Assembly: GCA_963618065.1 (NCBI GenBank)
Contig: CAVERH010000009.1
Span: 1-64,000, forward strand
Length of the DNA: 64,000 bases
DNA from: Suilimivivens sp963618065
GTDB taxonomy: Bacteria > Bacillota > Clostridia > Lachnospirales > Lachnospiraceae
Direction: 5' to 3'
Both the position numbers and the translations under genes were made by a program. Below, in pieces: positions 53,758 through 61,696 of the stretch (position 1 is its first letter; every line of letters begins with the position of its first letter). The notes below the pieces were generated by a model, which ran no database searches, was not told where the DNA came from, and saw nothing but the letters and a program-made list of their open reading frames with translations.

Positions 53758-54717
53758 ATGAAAATGCAAGATGTGGTTTTACCGATTCTGTCAGCTTTTT
53801 TACTGAGCGCACTGCTTGGTAAGCTGCTGATTCCGCTACTGAAGAAGGTAAAGGTACGCCAGACAGTAAGAGAGGATGGACCGAGCACTCATCTGTGTAA
53901 GACGGGAACGCCGACCATGGGTGGAATTATCATTCTGTTGAGCATCCTGCTTTCGACACTTCCGTTTTTGCACAGGTTTCCGGAGGGGATACCGGTATTG
54001 TGTGTAACGTTTGGATTCGGTCTGATCGGCTTCCTGGATGATTTTATCAAGGTCGTCCTTCGAAGGTCGAAGGGATTGTCCGCATTTCAGAAGTTTCTCC
54101 TGCAGTTCCTGTTAACGGCGGGATTCTGGTATTACCTGTATGAAGTGCGGGGGATGGATTTCCTGCTGCGGATTCCGTTTTCCAATGGGAAAAGCCTGTC
54201 TCTGGGAGCCTTTACGATTCCGGTATTTTTCTTTATTGTGATCGGAACGGTAAACGGGGTGAATCTTACCGATGGATTGGATGGTCTGGCAGCAAGTGTG
54301 ACGCTCATGGTTGCAATGCTGTGGCTGATCGTCTCGGTGTTTTGGCATGAGGGACTGTTTCCGGTGACGGGAGCAGCTGCGGGCGCGTTGCTTGGCTTTC
54401 TTTTATTTAATGTGCATCCGGCGAGTGTCTTTATGGGAGATACCGGATCGCTTGCACTGGGAGGCTTTGTGGCAGCCTGTGCGTATCTGATGGATCTGCC
54501 GTTATTGCTTCCGCTGATCGGGATTGTGTATGTGATTGAAGTGCTTTCCGTGATTGCCCAGGTCGTGTATTTTAAGGTAAGCGGAGGAAAGCGGCTTCTG
54601 AAGATGGCGCCGCTCCATCATCATTTTGAACTGTGCGGCTGGGAGGAAACACGCATTGTTGCATTATTTACCATAATGACTGCAGTAATGTGCATTGTCG
54701 CATTGCTGGGAATATAG
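53758..54717 (+). CDS. mraY: Phospho-MurNAc-pentapeptide transferase MraY
   Basis: A 319-residue polytopic enzyme with ten membrane segments that makes Lipid I. Motifs: KKVKVRQTVREDGPSTH with TPTMGG, the aspartates in GFLDDFIKV, NLTDGLDGLA, and FMGDTGSLALG, and the HHHFE of the cytoplasmic loop (APLHHHFELCGW). The ATG at 53758 follows GAAAGG. It overlaps neither neighbour but is closely spaced with murD. Confidence 0.97.
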   Translation: MKMQDVVLPILSAFLLSALLGKLLIPLLKKVKVRQTVREDGPSTHLCKTGTPTMGGIIILLSILLSTLPFLHRFPEGIPVLCVTFGFGLIGFLDDFIKVVLRRSKGLSAFQKFLLQFLLTAGFWYYLYEVRGMDFLLRIPFSNGKSLSLGAFTIPVFFFIVIGTVNGVNLTDGLDGLAASVTLMVAMLWLIVSVFWHEGLFPVTGAAAGALLGFLLFNVHPASVFMGDTGSLALGGFVAACAYLMDLPLLLPLIGIVYVIEVLSVIAQVVYFKVSGGKRLLKMAPLHHHFELCGWEETRIVALFTIMTAVMCIVALLGI

Positions 54718-54733
54718 AAACGAGGTTAAGAAC

Positions 54734-56131
54734 ATGGATTTACAGAATAAAACCGTATTGGTAATCGGAACAGGAAAAAGCGGAATCGGAGCAGCAGGTC
54801 TTTTGTCAAAGGCCGGTGCGAAGACGATTCTGTTTGACAGCAATGAAAAGCTGGATGTGGAAGCCTTAAAGGAGAAGACCGCAGGAATTTCTTCCTTACA
54901 GATTGTGACAGGAACGCTTCCTTCCGAACTGGAAGAGCAGGTGGAGCTGCTGGTTATCAGTCCCGGGGTTCCGATTGATTCCGATATGGTGGTTTCTTTT
55001 GAAAAAAGAGGGATTCCGGTATGGGGAGAGATCGAGCTTGCTTATGCCTTTTCTAAGGGCGAGGTGATTGCCATTACCGGTACGAACGGAAAGACCACGA
55101 CAACAACGCTTGTTGGTGAGATTATGAGCGTATACAAACCGTCCGTTTTTGTTGTGGGAAACATTGGAAATCCTTATACGGATATTGCGATGGATACGAA
55201 GGAGGATTCCGTGGTGGTTGCAGAGATCAGCAGCTTCCAGTTGGAGACGATCCATACCTTTGCACCGAAGGTATCCGCAATTTTAAATATTACACCGGAT
55301 CATTTAAACCGTCACCACACCATGGAATGTTATGTGGAGACGAAGGAGAAGATTGCATCAAACCAGACAAAAGAGGATGTCTGTGTACTCAATTACGAGG
55401 ATGCTTATACCAGAGCGTTTGGTGACAGATGCCCAGCAAAAGTGGTATTTTTTTCCTCAAAAAGAGAGCTTGCTGACGGACTTTTCCTTCAGGGTGAAGA
55501 GATCATGCTCGCAGAGAATGGAAAGAGTCAGAAGCTGATGAACATTCACGAAATGAATTTGGTTGGCTTATGCAATGTGGAAAATGTGATGGCAGCGATT
55601 GCCATCTGCCGTGCAATGGATATTCCGATGGATGTGATTCTTGCAACGGTCCGTCAGTTTAAGGCAGTGGAACACCGGATTGAATTCGTCGCTACGAAGA
55701 ACGGGGTAGATTATTACAACGATTCGAAGGGAACGAATCCGGATGCCGCCATTCAGGGAATCCGTGCCATGACAAAGCCTACCGTCCTGATCGGGGGAGG
55801 CTATGACAAGCAGAGTGAATACGATGAGTGGATTGAGAATTTTGATGGCAAGGTAAAGGCGTTCGTCTTGATTGGTCAAACGAGGGATAAAATTGCAGAG
55901 TGTGCAAGAAAGCATGGAGTTTCGAATATAATTCTTGCAGATACGTTTGAAGAAGCATTTGAGATCTGCGTACAGAATGCCGTTCCGGGAGATGCGGTAT
56001 TATTGTCTCCAGCGTGTGCAAGCTGGGGAATGTTCCCGAACTACGAGGTTCGTGGTAAGATGTTTAAGGAAATGGTTTATAATTATTCGGTGCAGCCTGA
56101 AGCACTTGTTGCTGAAGGCGTAAGGAAATGA
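54734..56131 (+). CDS. murD: UDP-MurNAc-L-Ala:D-Glu ligase MurD
   Basis: A 465-residue Mur ligase adding D-glutamate. N-terminal Rossmann-like domain (VLVIGTGKSGIGAAGLL), ATP loop ITGTNGKTTTTTLVGEI, then EISSFQLETI, and NDSKGTNPDA in the C-terminal domain. ATG 54734 is chosen since it lies clear of mraY; a frame start at 54695 would overlap it. It is followed by a palindromic intergenic element rather than by murG. Confidence 0.96.
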   Translation: MDLQNKTVLVIGTGKSGIGAAGLLSKAGAKTILFDSNEKLDVEALKEKTAGISSLQIVTGTLPSELEEQVELLVISPGVPIDSDMVVSFEKRGIPVWGEIELAYAFSKGEVIAITGTNGKTTTTTLVGEIMSVYKPSVFVVGNIGNPYTDIAMDTKEDSVVVAEISSFQLETIHTFAPKVSAILNITPDHLNRHHTMECYVETKEKIASNQTKEDVCVLNYEDAYTRAFGDRCPAKVVFFSSKRELADGLFLQGEEIMLAENGKSQKLMNIHEMNLVGLCNVENVMAAIAICRAMDIPMDVILATVRQFKAVEHRIEFVATKNGVDYYNDSKGTNPDAAIQGIRAMTKPTVLIGGGYDKQSEYDEWIENFDGKVKAFVLIGQTRDKIAECARKHGVSNIILADTFEEAFEICVQNAVPGDAVLLSPACASWGMFPNYEVRGKMFKEMVYNYSVQPEALVAEGVRK

Positions 56132-56138
56132 TTCGATT

Positions 56139-56211
56139 ATGCAAAATCCCATCAGCGAAGCTGATCTTAAATGGATTTTGCATGGTAACTGTGAAGGAAC
56201 TGAACAGTTAC
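56139..56211. repeat. Two-hairpin intergenic element between murD and ftsW
   Basis: ATGCAAAATCC (56139-56149) pairs with GGATTTTGCAT (56173-56183), with an inner ATCAGC-GAA-GCTGAT hairpin. It is followed by GTAACTG (56185-56191) and CAGTTAC (56205-56211). There is no T-run, so it is not an ordinary terminator. GGTAACTGT also occurs inside the 115-bp repeats at 61.1 kb. Confidence 0.65.
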
Positions 56212-56239
56212 ACTGGTTCATAAATTAGGAGAGTAGGTT

Positions 56240-57403
56240 TTGTCAATGGACAGATTTAAGAGAGGATTACGTAAAACTCAGGAATCCTTTTCCGATTATA
56301 CGTTACTTTTTATTGTGTTGTTTTTGCTGGCGTTTGGTCTTGTCATGCTGTATTCAACCAGTGCCTATGATGCAAATCTGACCTATAATGATTCCACTTA
56401 TTTGTTCCGCAAGCAGATTTTTTCAACGCTGGCGGGACTTGTCGTGCTGTTTATTGTATCCCACCTGCCGTATCATATCTGGGAGCGGTTCGCAGTTTTA
56501 GGATATGGCGTATCGGTTGCACTGGTGCTGCTGATCATTCCGTTTGGTATTGAAGCAAACGGTGCGAAGCGGTGGCTGCGTGTATTCGGCGTTTCCCTGC
56601 AGCCTGCGGAGGTGGCAAAGCTTGCTATGATTCTGTTTCTGGCATACCTCATCTGTAAGCTGGGAAGGAATATCCGTACCATGAAGGGATTTCTTGTGGT
56701 GCTTGGATCCGCAGTGCCGATGAGCGGACTCATTTATGTGATTACACGAAACCTAAGCTCCGCAATTATTATTATGGGAATTGCGGTTGTCATGCTTTTT
56801 GTTGCATGCCCGGATTATAAGAGGTTCATTATTCTGGGACTCATCGGGGCAGCAGGCGTGGCAGGGATCGTTTTTCTGATAGTCAAAATGTCCGAGAGCG
56901 GAAGCGTTGGTGGCTTCCGTGGAGAGCGTATTCTGGCATGGCTGGATCCGGAGGCTTATGCAAGCGGCAAGGGCTTCCAGACCTTACAGGCACTGTATGC
57001 GATCGGTTCCGGCGGAATCCTTGGTAAGGGTCTGGGACAGAGTATGCAGAAGCTCGGCTTCCTTCCGGAGGCACAGAATGATATGATCTTCTCTATTATC
57101 TGCGAAGAGCTGGGACTGTTTGGTGCCATTGCGGTTTTGTTGATGTTTATTCTTCTGATCTGGCGTTGCATGATTATTGCCAATAACGCACCGGATCTGT
57201 TCGGAGCGCTTCTGGTAGTCGGGGTGATGGGACACATTGCCATTCAGGTTATCTTAAATGTAGCGGTGGTCACCAATACCATTCCCAATACCGGTATTTC
57301 CCTTCCGTTCATCAGCTACGGAGGCTCGTCGGTGATGTTTCTTCTTGCAGAGATCGGCATTGTATTCAGTGTCGGCAGAGGAATCCGGTTGAAGGATCTC
57401 TAG
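56240..57403 (+). CDS. ftsW: FtsW/SpoVE peptidoglycan glycosyltransferase
   Basis: A 387-residue SEDS-family protein with about ten membrane helices that polymerises Lipid II together with a class B PBP. Family signatures: VMLYSTSAYDAN in the first external loop, RGERILAWLDPEA, and LPFISYGGSSVMFLL near the end. The start may be TTG 56240 (seven bases after AGGAGA) or ATG 56246. Whether it serves division, sporulation or both cannot be told; only one SEDS gene is in the window. Confidence 0.95.
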   Translation: MSMDRFKRGLRKTQESFSDYTLLFIVLFLLAFGLVMLYSTSAYDANLTYNDSTYLFRKQIFSTLAGLVVLFIVSHLPYHIWERFAVLGYGVSVALVLLIIPFGIEANGAKRWLRVFGVSLQPAEVAKLAMILFLAYLICKLGRNIRTMKGFLVVLGSAVPMSGLIYVITRNLSSAIIIMGIAVVMLFVACPDYKRFIILGLIGAAGVAGIVFLIVKMSESGSVGGFRGERILAWLDPEAYASGKGFQTLQALYAIGSGGILGKGLGQSMQKLGFLPEAQNDMIFSIICEELGLFGAIAVLLMFILLIWRCMIIANNAPDLFGALLVVGVMGHIAIQVILNVAVVTNTIPNTGISLPFISYGGSSVMFLLAEIGIVFSVGRGIRLKDL

Positions 57404-57500
57404 TACAGGGAGGAACAGTAAGCGTCCGGCTGCTGTGCGGACAGTAACTTTTTCTTACACATCTACATAGTATAGAGTAGGTCATACTTTAAACCGGAAG

Positions 57501-58829
57501 GTGTTGGAAGAAGTGGATGCAATTCATATCAGAGGTGGAAATGCCCTTTTCGGGGAAACAACGATACAAGGCTCAAAAAATGCAGTACTGCCGGTGATGG
57601 CAGCTGCCCTTTTGATCAATGATGTGTGTACCATTGAGAACTGTCCGAGAATTCTGGATGTGGAGCATATGAAGAATCTGCTGCAGTCCCTTGGCTGTAA
57701 GGTAAACCGGAGCAACCGGGCCATTACTATTGATGCTTCCTGTCTTACGGATCTGACAGTGCAGCAGGAGGCAATCCGGAATGAGAACGTTACCTGTATG
57801 CGCTCCTCCATCATGCTTCTTGGTGCGATGCTGGGAAGGATCGGGGAGGTTTCTCTTGCGTATCCCGGCGGATGTGTCATCGGAGAGCGGCCCATCGACC
57901 TTCATATCCGTTCCTTAAAGAAGATGGGTGTAGAGTTTTATGAGGAAGAGGGATACTTCCGTGCTTATACGAGGGGCTTAAAGGGAGCGGTGATCCGGCT
58001 TCCGGCAGCCAGCGTGGGAGCAACCGAAAATGTCATTCTGGCAGCCGTAAAGGCCAGGGGTGTCACCGTACTTCAGAATGCTGCGAAAGAGCCCGAGATC
58101 ATAGTCTTATGTGAATTTCTGATAAAAGCCGGAGCTATCATCGAGGGAATCGGAACGGATACCCTGCTGATTAAAGGCATGGAAGAACTGCATGGCATTA
58201 CCTACCGGGTTCCGGCCGACCGTATTGTGGCAGGCACGTATCTTTTCAGCGTATTAGGGACCGGAGGGCATGTGTTCTTACGGGATGCGCCGGTACAGCA
58301 TATGCACGCCGTATTAAAAAAGGCAGTAGAAATGGGAGCAAGACTTGCCATTTCCAAGGAGGGGATGTCGGTCATGGCAGATCCTGTCCGGAATGCCATT
58401 CCTTATACGAAGACAGAAATTTATCCGGGCTTTCCGACGGATATGCAGTCACCGCTGATGGCGGTTCTGACGAGGGCATCGGGATTAAGCCTTATTGAAG
58501 AAACAATTTTTGAAAACCGGTTTCAGGTCGTGCCGGAGCTGCGGAGCATGGGCGCGGATATCGAGCTTTTAAGTGAGCATAAAGCGTTGATTCACGGTGT
58601 GCCGAAGCTTTATGGCAGGGAGGTTCAGGCCATGGAACTGCGGGGCGGAGCAGCATTGATTATCGCAGGCTGTATGGCAGATGGCGAGACGGTCATTTAT
58701 AACAAACATTTTATTGAACGTGGATATGAGGATGTCTGCCGGGATTACCGGAATCTTGGTGTGAATATTTATATAGGTAAGGGTACGGATGGCAAAGAAA
58801 AAGAAACGCAAACCAGTCCAAAAGAATAA
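57501..58829 (+). CDS. murA: UDP-GlcNAc 1-carboxyvinyltransferase MurA
   Basis: A 442-residue enolpyruvyl transferase catalysing the first committed step of peptidoglycan synthesis. It has GSKNAVLPVMAAALL and the active-site cysteine (C125 from GTG 57501) in GGCVIGERPIDLHI, the residue alkylated by fosfomycin, so sensitivity is expected. GTG 57513 may be the true start, as GGAAGGTG then has better spacing. It occupies the place where murG and murB stand in Bacillus. Its 3' end overlaps ftsQ by 41 bases. Confidence 0.95.
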   Translation: MLEEVDAIHIRGGNALFGETTIQGSKNAVLPVMAAALLINDVCTIENCPRILDVEHMKNLLQSLGCKVNRSNRAITIDASCLTDLTVQQEAIRNENVTCMRSSIMLLGAMLGRIGEVSLAYPGGCVIGERPIDLHIRSLKKMGVEFYEEEGYFRAYTRGLKGAVIRLPAASVGATENVILAAVKARGVTVLQNAAKEPEIIVLCEFLIKAGAIIEGIGTDTLLIKGMEELHGITYRVPADRIVAGTYLFSVLGTGGHVFLRDAPVQHMHAVLKKAVEMGARLAISKEGMSVMADPVRNAIPYTKTEIYPGFPTDMQSPLMAVLTRASGLSLIEETIFENRFQVVPELRSMGADIELLSEHKALIHGVPKLYGREVQAMELRGGAALIIAGCMADGETVIYNKHFIERGYEDVCRDYRNLGVNIYIGKGTDGKEKETQTSPKE

Positions 58830-59628
58830 AACGAAGATCAGAGCATTGACCAAAGCAAAGCCCACTGAAAAAAGCAGCAGAAAAGCATTGGATGGAGGCT
58901 TTTTCCGGAATCATAAGAGTATTTTTATTATTTTTGGGATTGTTTTTCTTCTGCTTCTGGGTCTGCTTTTCGGACATCAGTATATTCTCGATAATTATAC
59001 GGTAACGACCTCTTATGTGGAGGGAAATGTGCACTATACCGATGAAGAGATTCTGGATATGGTCATGGCAGGGCGTTATGGAAATAATTCCCTGTTTTTG
59101 TCCATGAAATACAGGAACAAGAGTATTTCCGATGTCCCCTTTGTCGAGAAAATGGATGTTTCCGTTGTCGATCCGCATACCATCAAAATCGAGGTATATG
59201 AGAAAGCCCTTGCCGGTTATGTGGAATATCTCGAAAATTACATGTATTTTGACAAAGATGGTATCGTGGTAGAAAGCTCGAATGAGAAAACAAAGGGAAT
59301 TCCGCTTGTGACGGGGTTACAGTTTGACCACGTGGTGCTGTATGAGCCGCTTCCGGTGGATAACCCGGAGATCTTCAAGTCTATTTTAAGTATTACGCAG
59401 TTGGTAAATAAGTACAATTTGTCCATTGACCGCATTTACTTTGGCAGTGACAATACCCTTACCCTTTATTTTGATGAGGTGCGGGTGGCTCTTGGAAATG
59501 CAACCGATCTGGATGAAAAGCTCATGAAGCTGCAGTATATGCTTCCGGAGCTGGAGGGCAAAAGCGGCGTGCTCCGAATGGAGAATTACACCGAAGAAAC
59601 GAAGAATATTTCCTTCGAGCCGGATTAG
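58789..59628 (+). CDS. ftsQ: Cell division protein DivIB/FtsQ
   Basis: A 279-residue bitopic protein: a very basic cytoplasmic tail (MAKKKKRKPVQKNKTK), one membrane helix at residues 43-63, a POTRA domain (VEGNVHYTDEEILDMV) and a beta domain. It scaffolds the divisome with FtsL. The ATG at 58789 lies inside the end of murA, an overlap of 41 bases that suggests coupled translation. The sequence is diverged, but order and topology are clear. Confidence 0.88.
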   Translation: MAKKKKRKPVQKNKTKIRALTKAKPTEKSSRKALDGGFFRNHKSIFIIFGIVFLLLLGLLFGHQYILDNYTVTTSYVEGNVHYTDEEILDMVMAGRYGNNSLFLSMKYRNKSISDVPFVEKMDVSVVDPHTIKIEVYEKALAGYVEYLENYMYFDKDGIVVESSNEKTKGIPLVTGLQFDHVVLYEPLPVDNPEIFKSILSITQLVNKYNLSIDRIYFGSDNTLTLYFDEVRVALGNATDLDEKLMKLQYMLPELEGKSGVLRMENYTEETKNISFEPD

Positions 59629-59686
59629 AAAGCAGAGAAAGAGAAATTTGTTATAAAATTTGTTATAAAATTCTTAAAATTAACTG

Positions 59687-59715
59687 TTGATAATTAGTTC
59701 AAAAAATTATATGAT
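59687..59715 (+). promoter_or_regulatory. Promoter of ftsZ
   Basis: TTGATA (59687-59692) and TATGAT (59710-59715) are 17 bases apart. Just upstream a 12-base unit, TTTGTTATAAAA, is repeated exactly in tandem (59647-59658 and 59659-59670), giving an AT-rich upstream region. Confidence 0.75.
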
Positions 59716-59797
59716 AAGCTATATGAGTTATTTTACTTTAAAACAGGTTTTGGTGTAGCCTGTTGGAGTTTATTCGGGATTGAAGGAGGAAGTACCC

Positions 59798-61012
59798 TTG
59801 CTGGAGATTAAAACAAATGACGCAGGAGCCGCTGCTAAAATTATCGTTGTTGGTGTTGGTGGAGCAGGCAATAATGCAGTCAATCGAATGATAGATGAGA
59901 ATATTGTAGGTGTGGAATTCGTTGGAATCAACACGGACAAGCAGGCCTTACAGCTTTGTAAGGCATCGAAGGTTCTTCAGATTGGAGAGAAGCTGACGAA
60001 GGGACTTGGCGCCGGTGCGAAGCCCGAAATCGGTGAGAAGGCTGCCGAAGAAAGCAGCGAAGAGATTGCAGCAGCATTGAAGGGTGCAGATATGGTATTC
60101 GTTACCTGTGGTATGGGTGGCGGTACCGGTACCGGAGCAGCTCCGGTTGTGGCCAAGCTTGCCAAGGATATGGGAATCCTTACCGTAGGTGTTGTTACGA
60201 AGCCTTTCCGTTTTGAAGCGAAGACACGTATGATGAATGCAATCGGCGGTATTACTAAAATCAAAGAGAACGTAGATACCCTGATTGTCATCCCGAATGA
60301 TAAATTACTTGAGATTGTAGACCGTCGGACAACCATGCCCGATGCTCTTAAGAAAGCAGATGAAGTTTTACAGCAGGCTGTACAGGGAATTACAGACCTG
60401 ATTAATGTACCTGCCATCATTAACCTTGACTTTGCTGATGTCCAGACTGTTATGAAGGACAAGGGTATTGCACATATCGGTATTGGTGCCGGTAAGGGTG
60501 ATGATAAGGCGAGTGAAGCAGTGAAGATGGCTGTAGAAAGTCCGCTGCTGGATACCACGATTTCCGGTGCAACCCATGTGATCATCAATGTATCCGGTGA
60601 TATTTCACTGGCAGATGCATCCGATGCAGCAAGCTATGTTCAGGAGCTTGCAGGAGACGATGTGAACATCATCTTTGGTGCAATGTATGACGAGACACAG
60701 ACCGATACCTGTACAATTACGGTTATTGCAACCGGTCTGGAAGATGATACGATCCCGACGAATAAGCCGGTATCCGGATTCGGTACTTTTGCAGGAAAGT
60801 ATGTGAAGCCGGTAACACCGAACATTTCCTTAAAGACCATGACAACTCCGACTGCGAAGCCGTCCGAAATCAATATCATTCCCGGAAGCAGCACTCCGAC
60901 CGGAGCAACCGCACCGATGCATCCCATTCAGGGAATTACAAGCCCTGGGGACATCCGCAGTAATGTAACCGAGAAGCCGATCAAGATTCCGGATTTCCTT
61001 CAGAAGAAGTAG
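59798..61012 (+). CDS. ftsZ: Cell division GTPase FtsZ
   Basis: A 404-residue tubulin homologue forming the Z-ring. Nucleotide-binding GVGGAGNNAVNRM and the tubulin signature GGGTGTGAAPVVA are present, as is NVDTLIVIPNDKLL. A variable linker precedes the C-terminal peptide KIPDFLQKK, which binds partner proteins. The start is TTG 59798, eight bases after AAGGAGG; the frame extends to 59780, but that would place the ribosome site inside the gene. No ftsA precedes it, as usual in this group. A terminator follows. Confidence 0.98.
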   Translation: MLEIKTNDAGAAAKIIVVGVGGAGNNAVNRMIDENIVGVEFVGINTDKQALQLCKASKVLQIGEKLTKGLGAGAKPEIGEKAAEESSEEIAAALKGADMVFVTCGMGGGTGTGAAPVVAKLAKDMGILTVGVVTKPFRFEAKTRMMNAIGGITKIKENVDTLIVIPNDKLLEIVDRRTTMPDALKKADEVLQQAVQGITDLINVPAIINLDFADVQTVMKDKGIAHIGIGAGKGDDKASEAVKMAVESPLLDTTISGATHVIINVSGDISLADASDAASYVQELAGDDVNIIFGAMYDETQTDTCTITVIATGLEDDTIPTNKPVSGFGTFAGKYVKPVTPNISLKTMTTPTAKPSEINIIPGSSTPTGATAPMHPIQGITSPGDIRSNVTEKPIKIPDFLQKK

Positions 61013-61047
61013 GAGCATAAAAATAAAGTTCATAAGAAATATTTTCA

Positions 61048-61075
61048 AAGACCTTGCAGAGATGCAGGGTCTTTT
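61048..61075 (+). terminator. Terminator after ftsZ
   Basis: AAGACCTTGCA (61048-61058) pairs with TGCAGGGTCTT (61063-61073), one G-T pair, followed by TTTTC. Confidence 0.85.
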
Positions 61076-61332
61076 CATGTAGAGCACTTAGTGAAGACGA
61101 GCCAAAGGCGAAGACTGAACTTAGTGCGAACGGTAACTGTCCACTTAATGAGACCGAGCGAAGCGAAGGACAAATTTAGTGGAGCAGGTGCATGTAGAGC
61201 ACTTAGTGAAGACGAGCCAAAGGCGAAGACTGAACTTAGTGCGAACGGTAACTGTCCACTTAATGAGACCGAGCGAAGCGAAGGACAAATTTAGTGGAGC
61301 AGGTGCATGTAGAGCACTTAGTGAAGACGAGC
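61076..61332 (+). repeat. 115-bp tandem repeat, two full copies and a partial third
   Basis: Copies at 61076-61190 and 61191-61305 are identical; a third is cut after 27 bases at 61332. Each unit contains a 44-bp module (61084-61127 in copy 1) with the same GCACTTAG...TTAGTGC ends as the modules at 29955-30055, the sequence GAACGGTAACTGT, and a 42-bp module (61141-61182) with CCACTTA...TTTAGTGG ends. There is no coding potential. The full identity of the copies implies a recent duplication. Confidence 0.92.
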
Positions 61333-61339
61333 TACAATC

Positions 61340-61554
61340 GCACCGGCATACTTTACTGCCAGAGCTGGACTCCGGAACTAAGGTGTTCCATCTATTTTGG
61401 GACAGGCATCGTATAGTGATGCAAACAGCCAACGAGCCGTCCAGGCTCGATTGTGCCTGGATTGGACCTCCATGTCCAATCCTTGCTGACTAAGATCAAA
61501 ATAGAGGAACATCTAAGTTCCTGCGTAAGCCCCGGCATCAAAGTATGTTGGTGC
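61340..61554 (+). ncRNA. Candidate structured RNA or folded element upstream of spoIIG
   Basis: Two arms of about 60 bases pair over a series of helices: 61340-61354 with 61540-61554 (15 bp, two G-T pairs), then TGCC/GGCA, GCT/AGC, GGAACT/AGTTCC, TGTTCC/GGAACA and CTATTTTG (61392-61399) with CAAAATAG (61497-61504). The enclosed 97 bases contain three hairpins: GCATC/GATGC, CGAGCC/GGCTCG and ATTGGAC/GTCCAAT. The G-T pairs are G-U on a + strand RNA. I match it to no known RNA class and see no clear promoter or terminator; it could equally be a miniature transposon. Confidence 0.5.
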
Positions 61555-61589
61555 TTGAAGAGTTTCACATTTTATATGAAATAACCGAA

Positions 61590-61607
61590 TGTCGAATCCT
61601 GCGACAA
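61590..61607 (+). promoter_or_regulatory. Spo0A boxes upstream of spoIIGA
   Basis: TGTCGAA at 61590-61596 is a perfect Spo0A (0A) box. TGTCGCA on the opposite strand just downstream (about 61600-61606) differs at one base. They lie about 35 bases before the -35 element. Confidence 0.75.
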
Positions 61608-61631
61608 ATGCCCCTCTCTCTGGACTCTCCT

Positions 61632-61664
61632 TTGACAAATTTGGAAACCCTTCATGTTTATAAT
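61632..61664 (+). promoter_or_regulatory. spoIIG promoter with long spacer
   Basis: TTGACA (61632-61637) and TATAAT (61659-61664) are both perfect but are 21 bases apart instead of 17. The B. subtilis spoIIG promoter is known for a similarly long spacing that makes it dependent on phosphorylated Spo0A. The conserved architecture strongly suggests the same control here. Confidence 0.8.
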
Positions 61665-61696
61665 GAAGGTCAGGGAGGTGAGAAAACAGGCAGACC

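Noticed and set aside
61076..61332. Possible CRISPR array
   Set aside because: Units are 115 bp and identical throughout with no variable spacers, and no cas genes are present.
61179..61493. Open frame over the 115-bp repeats and folded element
   Set aside because: Its sequence consists of repeat-derived residues followed by the inverted-repeat arms; no ribosome site and no similarity expected.
61340..61554. Folded element as 6S RNA, SRP RNA or tmRNA
   Set aside because: The three-hairpin end does not fit the single central bubble of 6S RNA; no SRP GGAA helix and no tRNA-like acceptor or tag frame were found.
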